DNA of 64,000 nucleotides, taken from contig NZ_JAPEQG010000001.1 of the NCBI RefSeq assembly GCF_026339735.1, positions 3,534,001 through 3,598,000 of the forward strand, read 5' to 3'. The stretch comes from Streptomyces sp. NBC_01669. Its GTDB lineage: Bacteria; Actinomycetota; Actinomycetes; Streptomycetales; Streptomycetaceae. The position numbers and the translations under genes were made by a program. Positions 53,690 through 62,862 of this stretch are shown piece after piece. Every line of letters starts with the position of its first letter. The first letter of the stretch is position 1. The notes beneath the pieces are model-generated. The model ran no database searches, was not told the DNA's origin, and was given only the letters and a program-made list of their open reading frames with translations.

Positions 53690-53835
53690 TCGACCCCCTT
53701 CTCCACCTGCACCACAGCAGCGTCGCTCGCCGACTCGAACCGATCGCAAAGACCTTGGGCATCGAACTGACCGAGTCCACCGGGCTGATGCGGGCCGGGC
53801 TCGCCCTCACCGCGTGGCGGCGGCTCAACGACTGA
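53690..53835 (+). pseudogene. C-terminal HTH remnant of a PucR-type regulator
   Basis: About 47 codons ending at a normal stop read VDPLLHLHHSSVARRLEPIA then KTLGIELTES and RAGLALTAWRRLND. This is the C-terminal PucR/CdaR HTH pattern, where a helix with H-x-S/N-T/S-V-x-x-R-L leads into the recognition turn. The several hundred N-terminal codons expected for such a regulator are missing; sequence to the left belongs to the accessory cluster. It is a likely island-border remnant. Confidence 0.6.
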
Positions 53836-54027
53836 GGCAGATGAGTCCGGGCCCTGGCTCCACGTGTGTCCGGAAATCACTCTACCCAGCAGGCCTTACC
53901 TTCTCTTTACTGTTGTGGACACGTCACCCGGGACCGACCCGAACGACGAGTACGAACCCCCTGTACGCCAAACCCCCCACGTGGTCTGAGACATCCCCAG
54001 TTTGCCTCGGCAAGGAGGAAATGTCCC

Positions 54028-57000
54028 ATGCGACGTACACGGCGAAGAACGATACGAGCGGGACTGGTGGCATTCATGGCCATGTTGGCCCTGCTCGTCG
54101 GTGGCCTACCAGCCATGGCGAAGCCCGCCGACACGGTGCCCGCCGCACCCGTAGCCCGGCCGGCCGCGAAGGCGAAGGTACGCGACGCGGTCCAACACGA
54201 CCTCTCCCCGAAGCTGCGTGACATCTCCGCGAAGCCTGGCGGTACCAAGCGCAGCAGCGCCAAGCCCTCCGTGCAGCCGGCCCATTCGCTGGAGCGCGCC
54301 GCCGTCAACCCGTCCGCGAAGGAGGGCAGCAGCCAGGTCCAGCGTGGCTTCACCGCCAGCCAGGTACCCGAGTTCAAGGCCAACTTCGAGGGCGTCGGCA
54401 ACGTCGACGGGGTGCTTCCGCCGGACACCAACGGCGATGTCGGCCCCAACCACTACGTCCAGATGGTCAACCTCCACTACGCCGTGTTCGACAAGAGCGG
54501 CAACAAGCTGCTCGGGCCACTGCCGGGCAATGCGGTCTTCGCCGGCTTCGGCGGACCGTGCGAGACCAGGAACGACGGCGACCCGGTGGTCCTCTACGAC
54601 GAGACCGCCGATCGTTGGATGATCACCCAGTTCGCCCTGCCGGGCGGATCCGCCGGCAACCACCAGTGCATGGCGATCTCGCAGACCTCGGACCCGACCG
54701 GGGCCTTCTACCGGTACGACTTCCTCTACCACCAGACCCGGATGAACGACTACCCGAAGTACGGGATCTGGCCGGACGCCTACTACATGACCACCAACGA
54801 GTTCGCGCCGTCCTTCGTCGGCGCCGGAGCGGTGGCCTTCGAGCGGGAGAAGATGCTCGCCGGCGAGCCGGCCCGGATGGTGTACTTCCACCTCGGTCCG
54901 GACTTCGGCGGCCTGCTGCCCGCCGACGCAGAGGGGCAGGCGCCGCCGGCCGGGGCACCCAACCCGTTCTCCATGTTCGACGACGACGCGTGGGGCACCT
55001 CGCCCACCGACCGGCTGCTGATGTGGGACTTCCACGTCGACTGGACCAACCCGGCGAACTCCACCTTCGGCAACAACCTGGCGCCGAACCGGTCCCTGGA
55101 GACCGCACCGTTCGACTCGAACATGTGCAACGGCGCCCGGTCCTGCATCCCGCAGCAGGGCACCTCGGCGCGACTGGACGCGATCGCCGACCGGTTGATG
55201 TACCGGGCGGCCTACCGCAACTTCGGCGACCACGCCTCCATGGTGCTCAACCACACCGTGGATGTCGGCGGCGACCACGCCGGCGTACGGTGGTACGAAC
55301 TGCGCAGCAACTCGCCCACCGATTGGGCTATCCATCAGCAGGGCACCTATGCGCCGGACGGTGAGAACCGGTGGATGGCCAGCGCGGCCATGGACGTCAC
55401 CGGCAACATGGCCATCGGCTACTCGTCATCGGGCAGCACGTCCTTCCCGTCGATCCGGATGGCCGGGCGACTCTCCGGTGACCCGCTGGGCGAACTGGGG
55501 CAGAGCGAGCGGACCCTGATCGCCGGGACCGGCGCACAGACCCACTCGGCGGCCCGCTGGGGCGACTACAGCTCGATGTCGGTGGACCCGACGGACGGCT
55601 GTACGTTCTGGTTCACCTCCGAGTACCTGTCCCAGACCAGCTCCGCCAACTGGCAGACCCGCATCGGCGCGATGAAGTTCCCCAACTGCGTGAACGGCCC
55701 GCGCGGTGAGGTGACCGGCAAGGTCACCAAGTCCGGTGGCGGAGCGATCGCCGGTGCGACGGTACGCGTCGGCGGTAGCGGCACCGTCACCGACGACCAG
55801 GGCGAGTACAAGCTGACCCTGCCGGCCGGTCAGCACGAGGCGACCGCTTCGGCATTCGGCTACGCGTCGAAGTCCGAGACGGTGACCGTGCCCGACAGTG
55901 GCACGGTGACGGCGAACTTCGCGCTCGACCCGGTTCCGCTGCGCAAGGTCAGCGGCGTGGTGAAGGACGGCTCCGGGCATGGCTGGCCGCTCTACGCGCG
56001 CATCGACGTGGCCGGCAAGCCAGGCGGCCCGGTCTTCACCGACCCGGCGACCGGCGCGTACAGCGTCGATCTGCCGCAGGGCGCCGAGTACGGCCTGACG
56101 GTCAAGGCGGTGTACCCGTCTTACCAGCAAGGCACGGCACAAGTCACCGTCAATGACAGCGACCTGGTGCGGAACTTCGACCTGTCGGTCGAGACCTCCT
56201 GCGACGCCACCGGGTACAAGACCGGCTACGGCGAACCGGTCGTCACCGAGCAGTTCGAGTCCGGGGACACGCCGGCCGGCTGGAGCGTGGTGAACACCAC
56301 CCCCAACGGCGGCTGGAACTTCGCCGACCCGAGGAACCGGGGCAACCTCACCGGTGGCAGCGGCAAGTACGCCATCGCGGACAGCGACAACGCCGGTTCC
56401 GGCAAGCCGATGGACACCGCGCTGATCACCCCGGCGATGGACCTGTCCGCCGTACCGACACCGGTGCTGCGGTTCAACAGCGACTACCGGGCGCTCGGCG
56501 GGTTCGCCGACGTCGACGTGAGCGTTGACGACGGCACGACCTGGAAGAACGTGTCGCGCTGGACCAGCACCAGCCGGCGTGGTCCGGTGCTGGAGGAGAT
56601 CCCGGTGCCACAGGCGGCCGGGAAGTCCGACGTGCGGATCCGGTTCCACTACCAGGCCACCTTCGCATGGTGGTGGGAGCTGGACAACGTGTCGATCGTC
56701 AACCGGACCTGCGACCCGATCCCGGGTGGTCTGGTGGTCGGCCGGGTGCTGGACGGCAACACCGGCGCCGGGCTCAACGATGCGACAGTGATCAGTGAGG
56801 ACAAGCCGGCGGAGAAGGCGGTGACCGGACCGACTCCGGACGACGCCGAACTCGGCGACGGCTTCTACTGGATGTTCTCGACCCTGACCGGAAAGCACCC
56901 GTTCACCGGGGCGAAAAACCAGTACAAATCGGTTACATCCACGGTGGATGTGGCGGCCGACACGGCCACGCGGGAGGACTTCACGCTCAAGGCCGGCCGG

Positions 57001-58596
57001 CTGACCGTCACCCCGCCATCGGTGGAGAGCAGCCTGACGCTGGGCCAGACCAAGACGGCGACGACGACAATCCGCAACGACGGCACCGCACCGGCCACGT
57101 TTGAGCTGTCCGAGCGGGCCGGCAACTTCGACAAGCTCGGTACGCGTGGCGCGCGCCTGCAGAACCTCCGGGTCAAGGGGGGCGGCGTATCGCCCGCCTG
57201 GCGGGGCGACAGCAAGCCCGGCGACGTCCTGGAGCCGACCCCGTACGCGCCGCCATGGATCAACACGGCCAACTACCCGATCAAGGTCATGGACAACGCC
57301 GCGGCCGCCTACGACGGAAAGGTGTACTCGGTTGGCGGAACCGACGGCGCCGCCAACCTCGCCAACAGCTACGTGTACGACCCGGCGGCGAACACCTGGA
57401 CGAAGATCGCCGACATGCCGGCGGCCCTGGAGAAGCCGGCAGCGACGTTCGTCGACGGCAAGCTCTACGTCTTCGGTGGCTGGAACTCGGCGGGCAACAC
57501 GTCGGCAAAGGTCTATGCCTACGACCCCGGTACCAACGCGTGGGAGACCCGGGCCGGCACCAACCCGGCCCCGCGGGCCGCGCCCGGCATCGGGGTGGTC
57601 GACGGCCAGATCTATCTGGTCGGCGGCTGCGTGGACGGAAACTGCAACAAGTCCAATGTGACCGTCCGGTACAACCCGGGGGCCGACACGTTCACCACGG
57701 TCGCCCCGTACCCGGTCGCGGTGGCGTGGCAGGGCTGCGGCGGGATCGACGGCACGCTCTACTGCGCCGGCGGCAACGGGCCGACGACGCTGAAGAGCAC
57801 GTACGCCTACAACCCGGGCGCGAACGCCTGGACCCAGATGGCCGACCTGCCGGTCGACTTCTGGGGGGTGGCCGCGGACACCGCGAACGGCCTGCTGTTG
57901 GTCTCCACCGGTGTCATCAACAACTCCACCACGGTCACCAACCAGGGCTGGGCGTACGACCCGGCGGCCAACTCCTGGTCGGCGCTGCCCAACGCCAACT
58001 TCGCCCGCTACCGGGCGGGTGCGGCGTGCGGGTTCGTCAAGGTCGGTGGCTCGACCGGCGGCTTCACTCCGACGCCGGACAGCGAACTGCTGCCCGGTTT
58101 CGACCAGTGCGCCACTGTCACCGACGTACCGTGGCTGTCCGCGTCCCCGACCTCGGCGACTCTGCAGCCCGGGCAGAGCATCACGGTAAACGTGAGGTTT
58201 GAGGCCTCCACGGCGGCGGGCGTGCAGCAGCCCGGCAAGTACACCGCCCAGCTCGGCATCAAGTCGGACACCCCGCCCGTGGCACCGATCGACGTGACGA
58301 TGACCGTGCAGCCGCCCAAGGACTGGGGCAAGGCTACGGGCGTCGTCACCGGCGTCGACTGCCGCGACAACAGCACCGCGCTGCGCGGGGCGACCGTCCA
58401 GATCAACGGCAAGAGGGGCTGGACCCACACCCTGAAGACCGATGCGGATGGCCGGTACGTCATCTGGGCTCCGAGGGACAACCCAGTCGAGATCATCGCG
58501 GCTCAGGATGGCTGGAAGCCGCAGTCCAGGCTGGTGAACCTCAAGGCGGGCGAGGCGGTGACCACCGACTTCGCCCTGCGCCCCACCGCTTGCTGA
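54028..58596 (+). CDS. Large secreted Kelch/carboxypeptidase-regulatory-like multidomain protein
   Basis: A 1522-residue secreted protein. The signal peptide (1-31, ending PAMA) is followed by a conserved region (about 105-555) with GVLPPDTNGDVGPNHYVQ and many Trp/Tyr-rich blades, probably a beta-propeller. CarboxypepD-regulatory-like Ig folds lie at about 558-635 and 641-715, with another near 904 and the last at 1434-1521. An immune-inhibitor-A/MAM-like beta domain is at 731-898. Kelch repeats occur at about 1091-1341 (MDNAAAAYDGKVYSVGG, KLYVFGGWN, GQIYLVGGC). No catalytic motif is recognised. ATG 54028 has AGGAGG at 54013. Confidence 0.85.
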   Translation: MRRTRRRTIRAGLVAFMAMLALLVGGLPAMAKPADTVPAAPVARPAAKAKVRDAVQHDLSPKLRDISAKPGGTKRSSAKPSVQPAHSLERAAVNPSAKEGSSQVQRGFTASQVPEFKANFEGVGNVDGVLPPDTNGDVGPNHYVQMVNLHYAVFDKSGNKLLGPLPGNAVFAGFGGPCETRNDGDPVVLYDETADRWMITQFALPGGSAGNHQCMAISQTSDPTGAFYRYDFLYHQTRMNDYPKYGIWPDAYYMTTNEFAPSFVGAGAVAFEREKMLAGEPARMVYFHLGPDFGGLLPADAEGQAPPAGAPNPFSMFDDDAWGTSPTDRLLMWDFHVDWTNPANSTFGNNLAPNRSLETAPFDSNMCNGARSCIPQQGTSARLDAIADRLMYRAAYRNFGDHASMVLNHTVDVGGDHAGVRWYELRSNSPTDWAIHQQGTYAPDGENRWMASAAMDVTGNMAIGYSSSGSTSFPSIRMAGRLSGDPLGELGQSERTLIAGTGAQTHSAARWGDYSSMSVDPTDGCTFWFTSEYLSQTSSANWQTRIGAMKFPNCVNGPRGEVTGKVTKSGGGAIAGATVRVGGSGTVTDDQGEYKLTLPAGQHEATASAFGYASKSETVTVPDSGTVTANFALDPVPLRKVSGVVKDGSGHGWPLYARIDVAGKPGGPVFTDPATGAYSVDLPQGAEYGLTVKAVYPSYQQGTAQVTVNDSDLVRNFDLSVETSCDATGYKTGYGEPVVTEQFESGDTPAGWSVVNTTPNGGWNFADPRNRGNLTGGSGKYAIADSDNAGSGKPMDTALITPAMDLSAVPTPVLRFNSDYRALGGFADVDVSVDDGTTWKNVSRWTSTSRRGPVLEEIPVPQAAGKSDVRIRFHYQATFAWWWELDNVSIVNRTCDPIPGGLVVGRVLDGNTGAGLNDATVISEDKPAEKAVTGPTPDDAELGDGFYWMFSTLTGKHPFTGAKNQYKSVTSTVDVAADTATREDFTLKAGRLTVTPPSVESSLTLGQTKTATTTIRNDGTAPATFELSERAGNFDKLGTRGARLQNLRVKGGGVSPAWRGDSKPGDVLEPTPYAPPWINTANYPIKVMDNAAAAYDGKVYSVGGTDGAANLANSYVYDPAANTWTKIADMPAALEKPAATFVDGKLYVFGGWNSAGNTSAKVYAYDPGTNAWETRAGTNPAPRAAPGIGVVDGQIYLVGGCVDGNCNKSNVTVRYNPGADTFTTVAPYPVAVAWQGCGGIDGTLYCAGGNGPTTLKSTYAYNPGANAWTQMADLPVDFWGVAADTANGLLLVSTGVINNSTTVTNQGWAYDPAANSWSALPNANFARYRAGAACGFVKVGGSTGGFTPTPDSELLPGFDQCATVTDVPWLSASPTSATLQPGQSITVNVRFEASTAAGVQQPGKYTAQLGIKSDTPPVAPIDVTMTVQPPKDWGKATGVVTGVDCRDNSTALRGATVQINGKRGWTHTLKTDADGRYVIWAPRDNPVEIIAAQDGWKPQSRLVNLKAGEAVTTDFALRPTAC

Positions 58597-58613
58597 GAGG
58601 AGTCTGATCCACC

Positions 58614-58642
58614 GGGCCCGCGCCGTTCACCGGCGCGGGCCC
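58614..58642 (+). terminator. Terminator of the Kelch protein gene
   Basis: GGGCCCGCGCCG at 58614-58625 pairs perfectly with CGGCGCGGGCCC at 58631-58642, followed by TTCCC. Confidence 0.9.
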
Positions 58643-59102
58643 TTCCCGTCTCCACTTACAACAGCCCTGCCTTCACACGGCCGCGCAACGCCGAATCGGC
58701 CCTGTTGCACGACGTCGACACGAGATCGGCCGCACGCCGGCCACCGGTCAGGACTCCTTGCCGATTCGCGCCGATAATCACCACCGCGCCATCAACACAG
58801 TGCGCTTATTCGGCATTACGGTGAGCGAATAGGGCGCCCTTTATATGACGCAGACCACGTGACCCGCACCACTCTTGTGACGATTTGAGGCATTTGCCGT
58901 GTGGGGTGGGCCACGTGACGACCGTCACTCCGAAGTCGGATAGTAGGCCCACGGAGACCCTGTCCGCAGTCTCGACGGCAACTCTCCCGATCATTTCCGG
59001 CACCCGGTACGAATCCTTTTAGTAAAAGGGGGGCATTGACCCGGCATTTCTCCTCGATTAACAATTCTTGGCATCACCCCCCGACGGAAGAGGAATTACC
59101 GG
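58643..59102. other. Long leader/intergenic region before the second SLT gene
   Basis: About 460 bp, less GC-rich than its surroundings and without supported genes. Near its end are CCTTTT-agt-AAAAGG at 59015-59029, TTGACC at 59036 and ATTAAC near 59058, which could make a promoter. A GGAAGAGGAATT ribosome region precedes the ATG. No riboswitch could be recognised. Confidence 0.4.
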
Positions 59103-59573
59103 ATGCAGTTCACCGCGATGTCCACGAAGTTCGCCCGCATGACCAAGACCAAGAAGATCTCGATGGGCATGCTCGCCGCCGGCGCCGCAGTCATGGCCGG
59201 CACCGTCGCAGGCGCCCCGGCCGCCTCGGCCGCCACCCCCGCCCAGTCCGGCGGCGGCAACGTCGACGCCTGGATCAACGAGTCGCTCAAGGTCATGCAC
59301 GCGAAGGGCATCCCCGGCACCTACGAAGGCATCCGCAAAAACCTGATGCGCGAGTCCTCCGGCAACCCCAACGCCATCAACAACTGGGACTCCAACGCCA
59401 CCAAGGGCATCCCGTCCAAGGGCCTGCTCCAGGTCATCGACCCCACGTTCAACTCGTACCACGTCAGCGGCACCTCCCAGAACATCTACGACCCGGTCGC
59501 CAACATCACCGCCGCCGCCAACTACGCCGCCCACCGCTACGGCTCCATCGACAACGTCAACTCGGCCTACTGA
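59103..59573 (+). CDS. Small secreted SLT transglycosylase-like protein
   Basis: A 156-residue protein. The signal peptide (about 1-43, ending ASAA) is followed by an SLT/lysozyme-like domain with GTYEGIRKNLMRESSGNPNA, carrying the catalytic Glu in RES, SKGLLQVIDPTFNSYHV, and an AANITAAANYAAHRYG-like helix ending in a C-terminal SAY. It resembles short Streptomyces transglycosylases. It probably cleaves peptidoglycan during growth or germination. The start is ATG 59103, with GGAAGAGG upstream. Confidence 0.87.
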   Translation: MQFTAMSTKFARMTKTKKISMGMLAAGAAVMAGTVAGAPAASAATPAQSGGGNVDAWINESLKVMHAKGIPGTYEGIRKNLMRESSGNPNAINNWDSNATKGIPSKGLLQVIDPTFNSYHVSGTSQNIYDPVANITAAANYAAHRYGSIDNVNSAY

Positions 59574-59700
59574 CCGAACGTGTCGGTTGCACAGCCGAAC
59601 CCGGTCAGGACCTGCCCGGGCCCGGCCATGCGGACCCGCCCCCAGCCTGCCCGGTCAGACCTGGAACCGGTGATCCCGTGGCCGGCCGCGTAACAGAGCT

Positions 59701-60573
59701 CTACTGACCGATCGTGGCGAGCCTGGGAACGATGCGCGCGACGACCTGCTCGGCGAAGCTGACCGGGTGCCGGTCCGGCAGCACCTGGACCGCGCTGATG
59801 CCGAGCTCCGCATACGCCTCGACGTCGGCGAGAAACGCATCGGTCTCGTCCAGGACCGGCCTGCTGAACATCAAGGTCTTCTCGATGGCGTCGTAGTCAC
59901 GCCCCACCGCCGCACAGTGCTCCCGCAGGACGTCGAGCTTGTGGGCCACCTCGTCGACGTCGGTGGCGAACAGGTTGCACGCGTCCGCGTACCGGGCGAC
60001 CAGCCGCAGCGTCTTCTTCTCGCCCCCGCCGCCGATCATGATCGGCGGCCGCTCCCCGATCGGCTCCGGCACGCAGAGCGTCTCGGCCAGCTTGTAGTGC
60101 CGCCCCTCGTACGGGCCGTCCTCCTCGCTCCACATCTGCAGGCAGATCTGGAGCGTCTCCTCCAGCCGCTCGAACCTCTCAGCCACCGGGACGACCGGCA
60201 CCCCGAGCCCGCGCTGCTCCCGCTCGTACCAGGAGGCGCCGAGCCCGAGCACCGCCCGGCCGCCGGAGAGCACATCGAGACTGGTGACGATCTTCGCGAG
60301 CAGGCCCGGGTAGCGGTACATCACGCCCGTGACCATCAGCCCGAGCGTCATCCGTTGGGTCAGCGCGGCCACGTACCCGAGGGTCGTGTACCCCTCCAGC
60401 ATCGGCTCGTCGGCCGCGCTCTGCGGGGTCTCCATCTGGAAGTAGTGGTCCATCACCGTGAACGACGCGACCCCGCCCTGGTCGGCGATCCGCGCCGACT
60501 CGGCGAGCGTGGGCGCGATGAGCGCGGGGTCGGCCGGCTGCGAGTAATTCCAGTAGTGCAGACCGAGCTTCAC
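59701..60573 (-). CDS. LLM-class F420-dependent oxidoreductase
   Basis: About 290 residues of the luciferase-like monooxygenase fold. It starts KLGLHYWNYSQPADPALI, with VMDHYFQME, a TLGLMVTGVMYRYPGLLAK block, SGGRAVLGLGASWYERE and RPPIMIGGGGEKKTLRL, the usual phosphate-binding region. Actinobacterial members mostly use coenzyme F420. GTG 60573 is chosen, with GGAGGAG upstream on its strand, over GTG 60579. The substrate is unknown and there is no operon partner. Confidence 0.9.
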   Translation of the reverse strand: MKLGLHYWNYSQPADPALIAPTLAESARIADQGGVASFTVMDHYFQMETPQSAADEPMLEGYTTLGYVAALTQRMTLGLMVTGVMYRYPGLLAKIVTSLDVLSGGRAVLGLGASWYEREQRGLGVPVVPVAERFERLEETLQICLQMWSEEDGPYEGRHYKLAETLCVPEPIGERPPIMIGGGGEKKTLRLVARYADACNLFATDVDEVAHKLDVLREHCAAVGRDYDAIEKTLMFSRPVLDETDAFLADVEAYAELGISAVQVLPDRHPVSFAEQVVARIVPRLATIGQ

Positions 60574-60886
60574 GTCCACTCCTCCACGCCGGACACCTTC
60601 GGCAACCTTGTGCAGTCCTCATCATGTTAGGCGCATCCGGCCGTAACAGGCATGGCCTGTACGGCCGGACGGGTGCCGAGGCCAAGGTGATCGCCGACGA
60701 CGGCCTTACCGAACCGGGCGCCGACTCCCTGGCGGCACGAGCGATTCCCGCGGCCTGCGGACCTCGGGGCGCGCCCCTCACCCGTTCGGGGCCGCCGACA
60801 GTGCGAATGGATCCCTCCGTGCGCATGGACGTCGGCGTTTACACAGGCTGAAAGGTGCTGCAGCCGTTGATCCACGATGAGGGACG
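60574..60886. other. Intergenic region between LLM oxidoreductase and CorA genes
   Basis: About 310 bp between divergent genes. It holds a near-perfect hairpin (60637-60651 with 60655-60668, CCGGCCGTAACAGGC against GCCTGTACGGCCGG, one extra base), which may be an operator. No coding is supported. Confidence 0.4.
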
Positions 60887-61876
60887 ATGATCGTATCGGT
60901 GGTGTCGATGCCGGAAGGGGTCGTTGCCCGTACACACGTGTCGGAGGCACGTGAGCGTCTCGCGGCATCCCGTTTTCTGCTCGTGGACATCGAGCTGCCC
61001 GAGGAGACATCGCCCGACGAACAGCCGGTCGCCCACCAACTCGGTCTGGAGGCCGAGGACTTGACGTGGTTCGGCAGGGAAGGCGAATCCGTGCGCGCCG
61101 AGTTCCTCGGGGACAGCGCCGCGTTCGTCGTACCTGTCATCGAAGAAGGCCAGGTCGCACATGTCCATGCCTTCGTGACCGAGCAGCACCTGGTCACAGT
61201 TCACCGAGGGCCGATCGGAGCAATCAAAACCCTTCTCGCCCGGTTGCCGCACGAGAGGCCCGCCGACACTGTGGCCACGCTGTTCCTGTTGCTGCAAGAG
61301 GCACTGGAGACCTATCGCCGGTCCGCTGTGCAGGCTCTGCTGGAGGTGGAGGACCTCGAGGACGAGATGTTCCAGCAACGGCGCCCCCAACAGGTCTACC
61401 ATCTGGCGCGTCTACGACGGCGTGCGGCCCTTCTGCACCACTCACTCCTGCCCTACGTGGAGGCGACGGACGAGACCCTGACGCGCAGGACGATGAGCGG
61501 CAGGTTCCCGGAGGAGCGGCAGAGGCTGGCTCGCTCGTACCAACGCGCCGCGAAGTCAGTGCTCACGGACATCGCGTCTCTCCAGGATGCCTCCCGGCGA
61601 GCCTTCCTCAGCTACTCCTCCCTCGTGTCCGGCGAGCAGAACGGTGTGATCAACCGGCTGGCCATCGTGTCGACGATCTTCCTGCCGCTGACATTCCTCA
61701 CCGGATTCTTCGGCATGAACTTCACCTACATGACCGACGAGCTGGAAAGCGGGGCCGTCTTCTGGATGCTCGCCGTGGGGGTGCAAGTGATCGTCCTGCT
61801 CATCGCCCTCTACGTGCTGCACCGCACGCGCCTCTGGCGGAAGCTGCGTGACGACAACGGCTCCGATGACCGATGA
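60887..61876 (+). CDS. CorA-like magnesium/cobalt transporter
   Basis: A 329-residue protein. The long N-terminal cytoplasmic domain with helices (EDLEDEMFQQRRPQQVYHLA, LARSYQRAAKSVLTDI) is followed by two C-terminal membrane helices separated by the signature GMN in GFFGMNFTYMTDE, the CorA selectivity motif. The FLSYSSLVSGEQNGVINRLAI stalk is typical. It is a homopentameric Mg2+/Co2+ channel. The start is ATG 60887 with GAGGG just upstream. No ion-responsive leader is evident. Confidence 0.93.
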   Translation: MIVSVVSMPEGVVARTHVSEARERLAASRFLLVDIELPEETSPDEQPVAHQLGLEAEDLTWFGREGESVRAEFLGDSAAFVVPVIEEGQVAHVHAFVTEQHLVTVHRGPIGAIKTLLARLPHERPADTVATLFLLLQEALETYRRSAVQALLEVEDLEDEMFQQRRPQQVYHLARLRRRAALLHHSLLPYVEATDETLTRRTMSGRFPEERQRLARSYQRAAKSVLTDIASLQDASRRAFLSYSSLVSGEQNGVINRLAIVSTIFLPLTFLTGFFGMNFTYMTDELESGAVFWMLAVGVQVIVLLIALYVLHRTRLWRKLRDDNGSDDR

Positions 61877-62054
61877 CGCCGCCCACCCGCGTCGACACCG
61901 GACGGCAGCTCAAGAACTCCAGCTGGGAGAGAAGTTCCTCCCGTACGATCGGCTCTTCGAAGTCCGCTTCCGGCTGACGAGCGCCGCACAGGAGGCCACG
62001 GGCTTCCCTTCCGTGGCCCCTGCGCTGCGAGTACCCCCGCCCCCTCGCGCCTGA

Positions 62055-62555
62055 TCAGCGCGGCAGCACCACCCAGGACTTGGTGCCCGCGTGCGACGGC
62101 ATCGCGTCGCAGACATCCCATTCCCCGCCCCAGTCATCCACCACCGCAGCCAGCAGCCACAGCGCCCGCCGGCGCCGCGCCTCGCAGAGGGTGACAGCGT
62201 CCGGGTCGGAGTGGCGCGGGTGCTGGTCCCAGACGACGATGCGGAGCGCGTTGTCGCGCTGTCGAGCGGAGACGTACAGCTCCTGACCCGGGGTCATGGT
62301 GGAGGTGACGCCGACCAGTTCGCTCACCACGAGCACGGCCGGCCAGATGTAGGGAGTGAGCGCGTACGCGTGCAGCGAGGCCGTGATCGCGTCGCGTCCG
62401 ATCGCCGCGCTCCGCGGATCACCGGGAAGAGTGAGACTGAGCGCGAGCCCACGCTCGGAGCGGCGCCTCGGGTACGGGGTCGCATACGGGTACGGGTCGG
62501 GTGCGGGCTCCTCGGTGGCTACCGGGCAGAGCGCGGCGCGCGGAGATTGCGGCAT
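62055..62555 (-). CDS. ATPase-like (anti-sigma-type) protein with degenerate nucleotide site
   Basis: A 166-residue protein of the HATPase_c_2 group found beside Scr1/DUF397 genes in Streptomyces. It keeps the LSLTLPGDPRSAAIGRDAIT start and a PAVLVVSELVG helix. The N-box Asn is lost (SELVGVTSTM in place of SELVTNA), and the DxGxG loop is replaced by VWDQHPRHSD, so ATP binding is doubtful. It may act only as a protein partner. The start is ATG 62555 with AAGGGGAG upstream. It is divergent from the XRE gene. Confidence 0.8.
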   Translation of the reverse strand: MPQSPRAALCPVATEEPAPDPYPYATPYPRRRSERGLALSLTLPGDPRSAAIGRDAITASLHAYALTPYIWPAVLVVSELVGVTSTMTPGQELYVSARQRDNALRIVVWDQHPRHSDPDAVTLCEARRRRALWLLAAVVDDWGGEWDVCDAMPSHAGTKSWVVLPR

Positions 62556-62862
62556 GACTGACTCCCCTTGTACGGGTGGCGAGTTGGCGGTCTCTCTATC
62601 GCGTCGATGCGCACAGGTGGCTCGTGCGCTGCTGAATGAGCAGTGGCTTGTCTCCCTGGCGCGGGCCGCCCCTCCCAGGGCAGGAGGTTGCGGGCAGGAC
62701 CGCGCGATGCACTTCTGACTCATCGCAACGTGAGCAGTGCGTTACCCAATGTAGCGTCCGGAGGGCAAAATAACCCTTCCCACATGGAAACTGGACCCTT
62801 TCGTGGCCGGGTCGCACGCACAGGCGGCAGACTGCCGGTGACCGCATGCGGAAAGGAACGGC
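62556..62862. other. Divergent control region of the ATPase-like and XRE genes
   Basis: About 307 bp without coding. It must hold both promoters. TTACCC and AAAATAACCC near 62745-62775 are AT-rich candidates. No repeat was recognised. Confidence 0.4.

Noticed and set aside
55426..58428. 1000-codon minus-strand frame opposite the Kelch gene
   Set aside because: Its codon pattern mirrors the + strand gene, which has signal peptide, domains, ribosome site and terminator.
61866..62054. Small frame overlapping the end of the CorA gene
   Set aside because: It starts inside the CorA stop region with no independent ribosome site, and the Pro/Arg-rich tail is not protein-like. It cannot be excluded but is unsupported.
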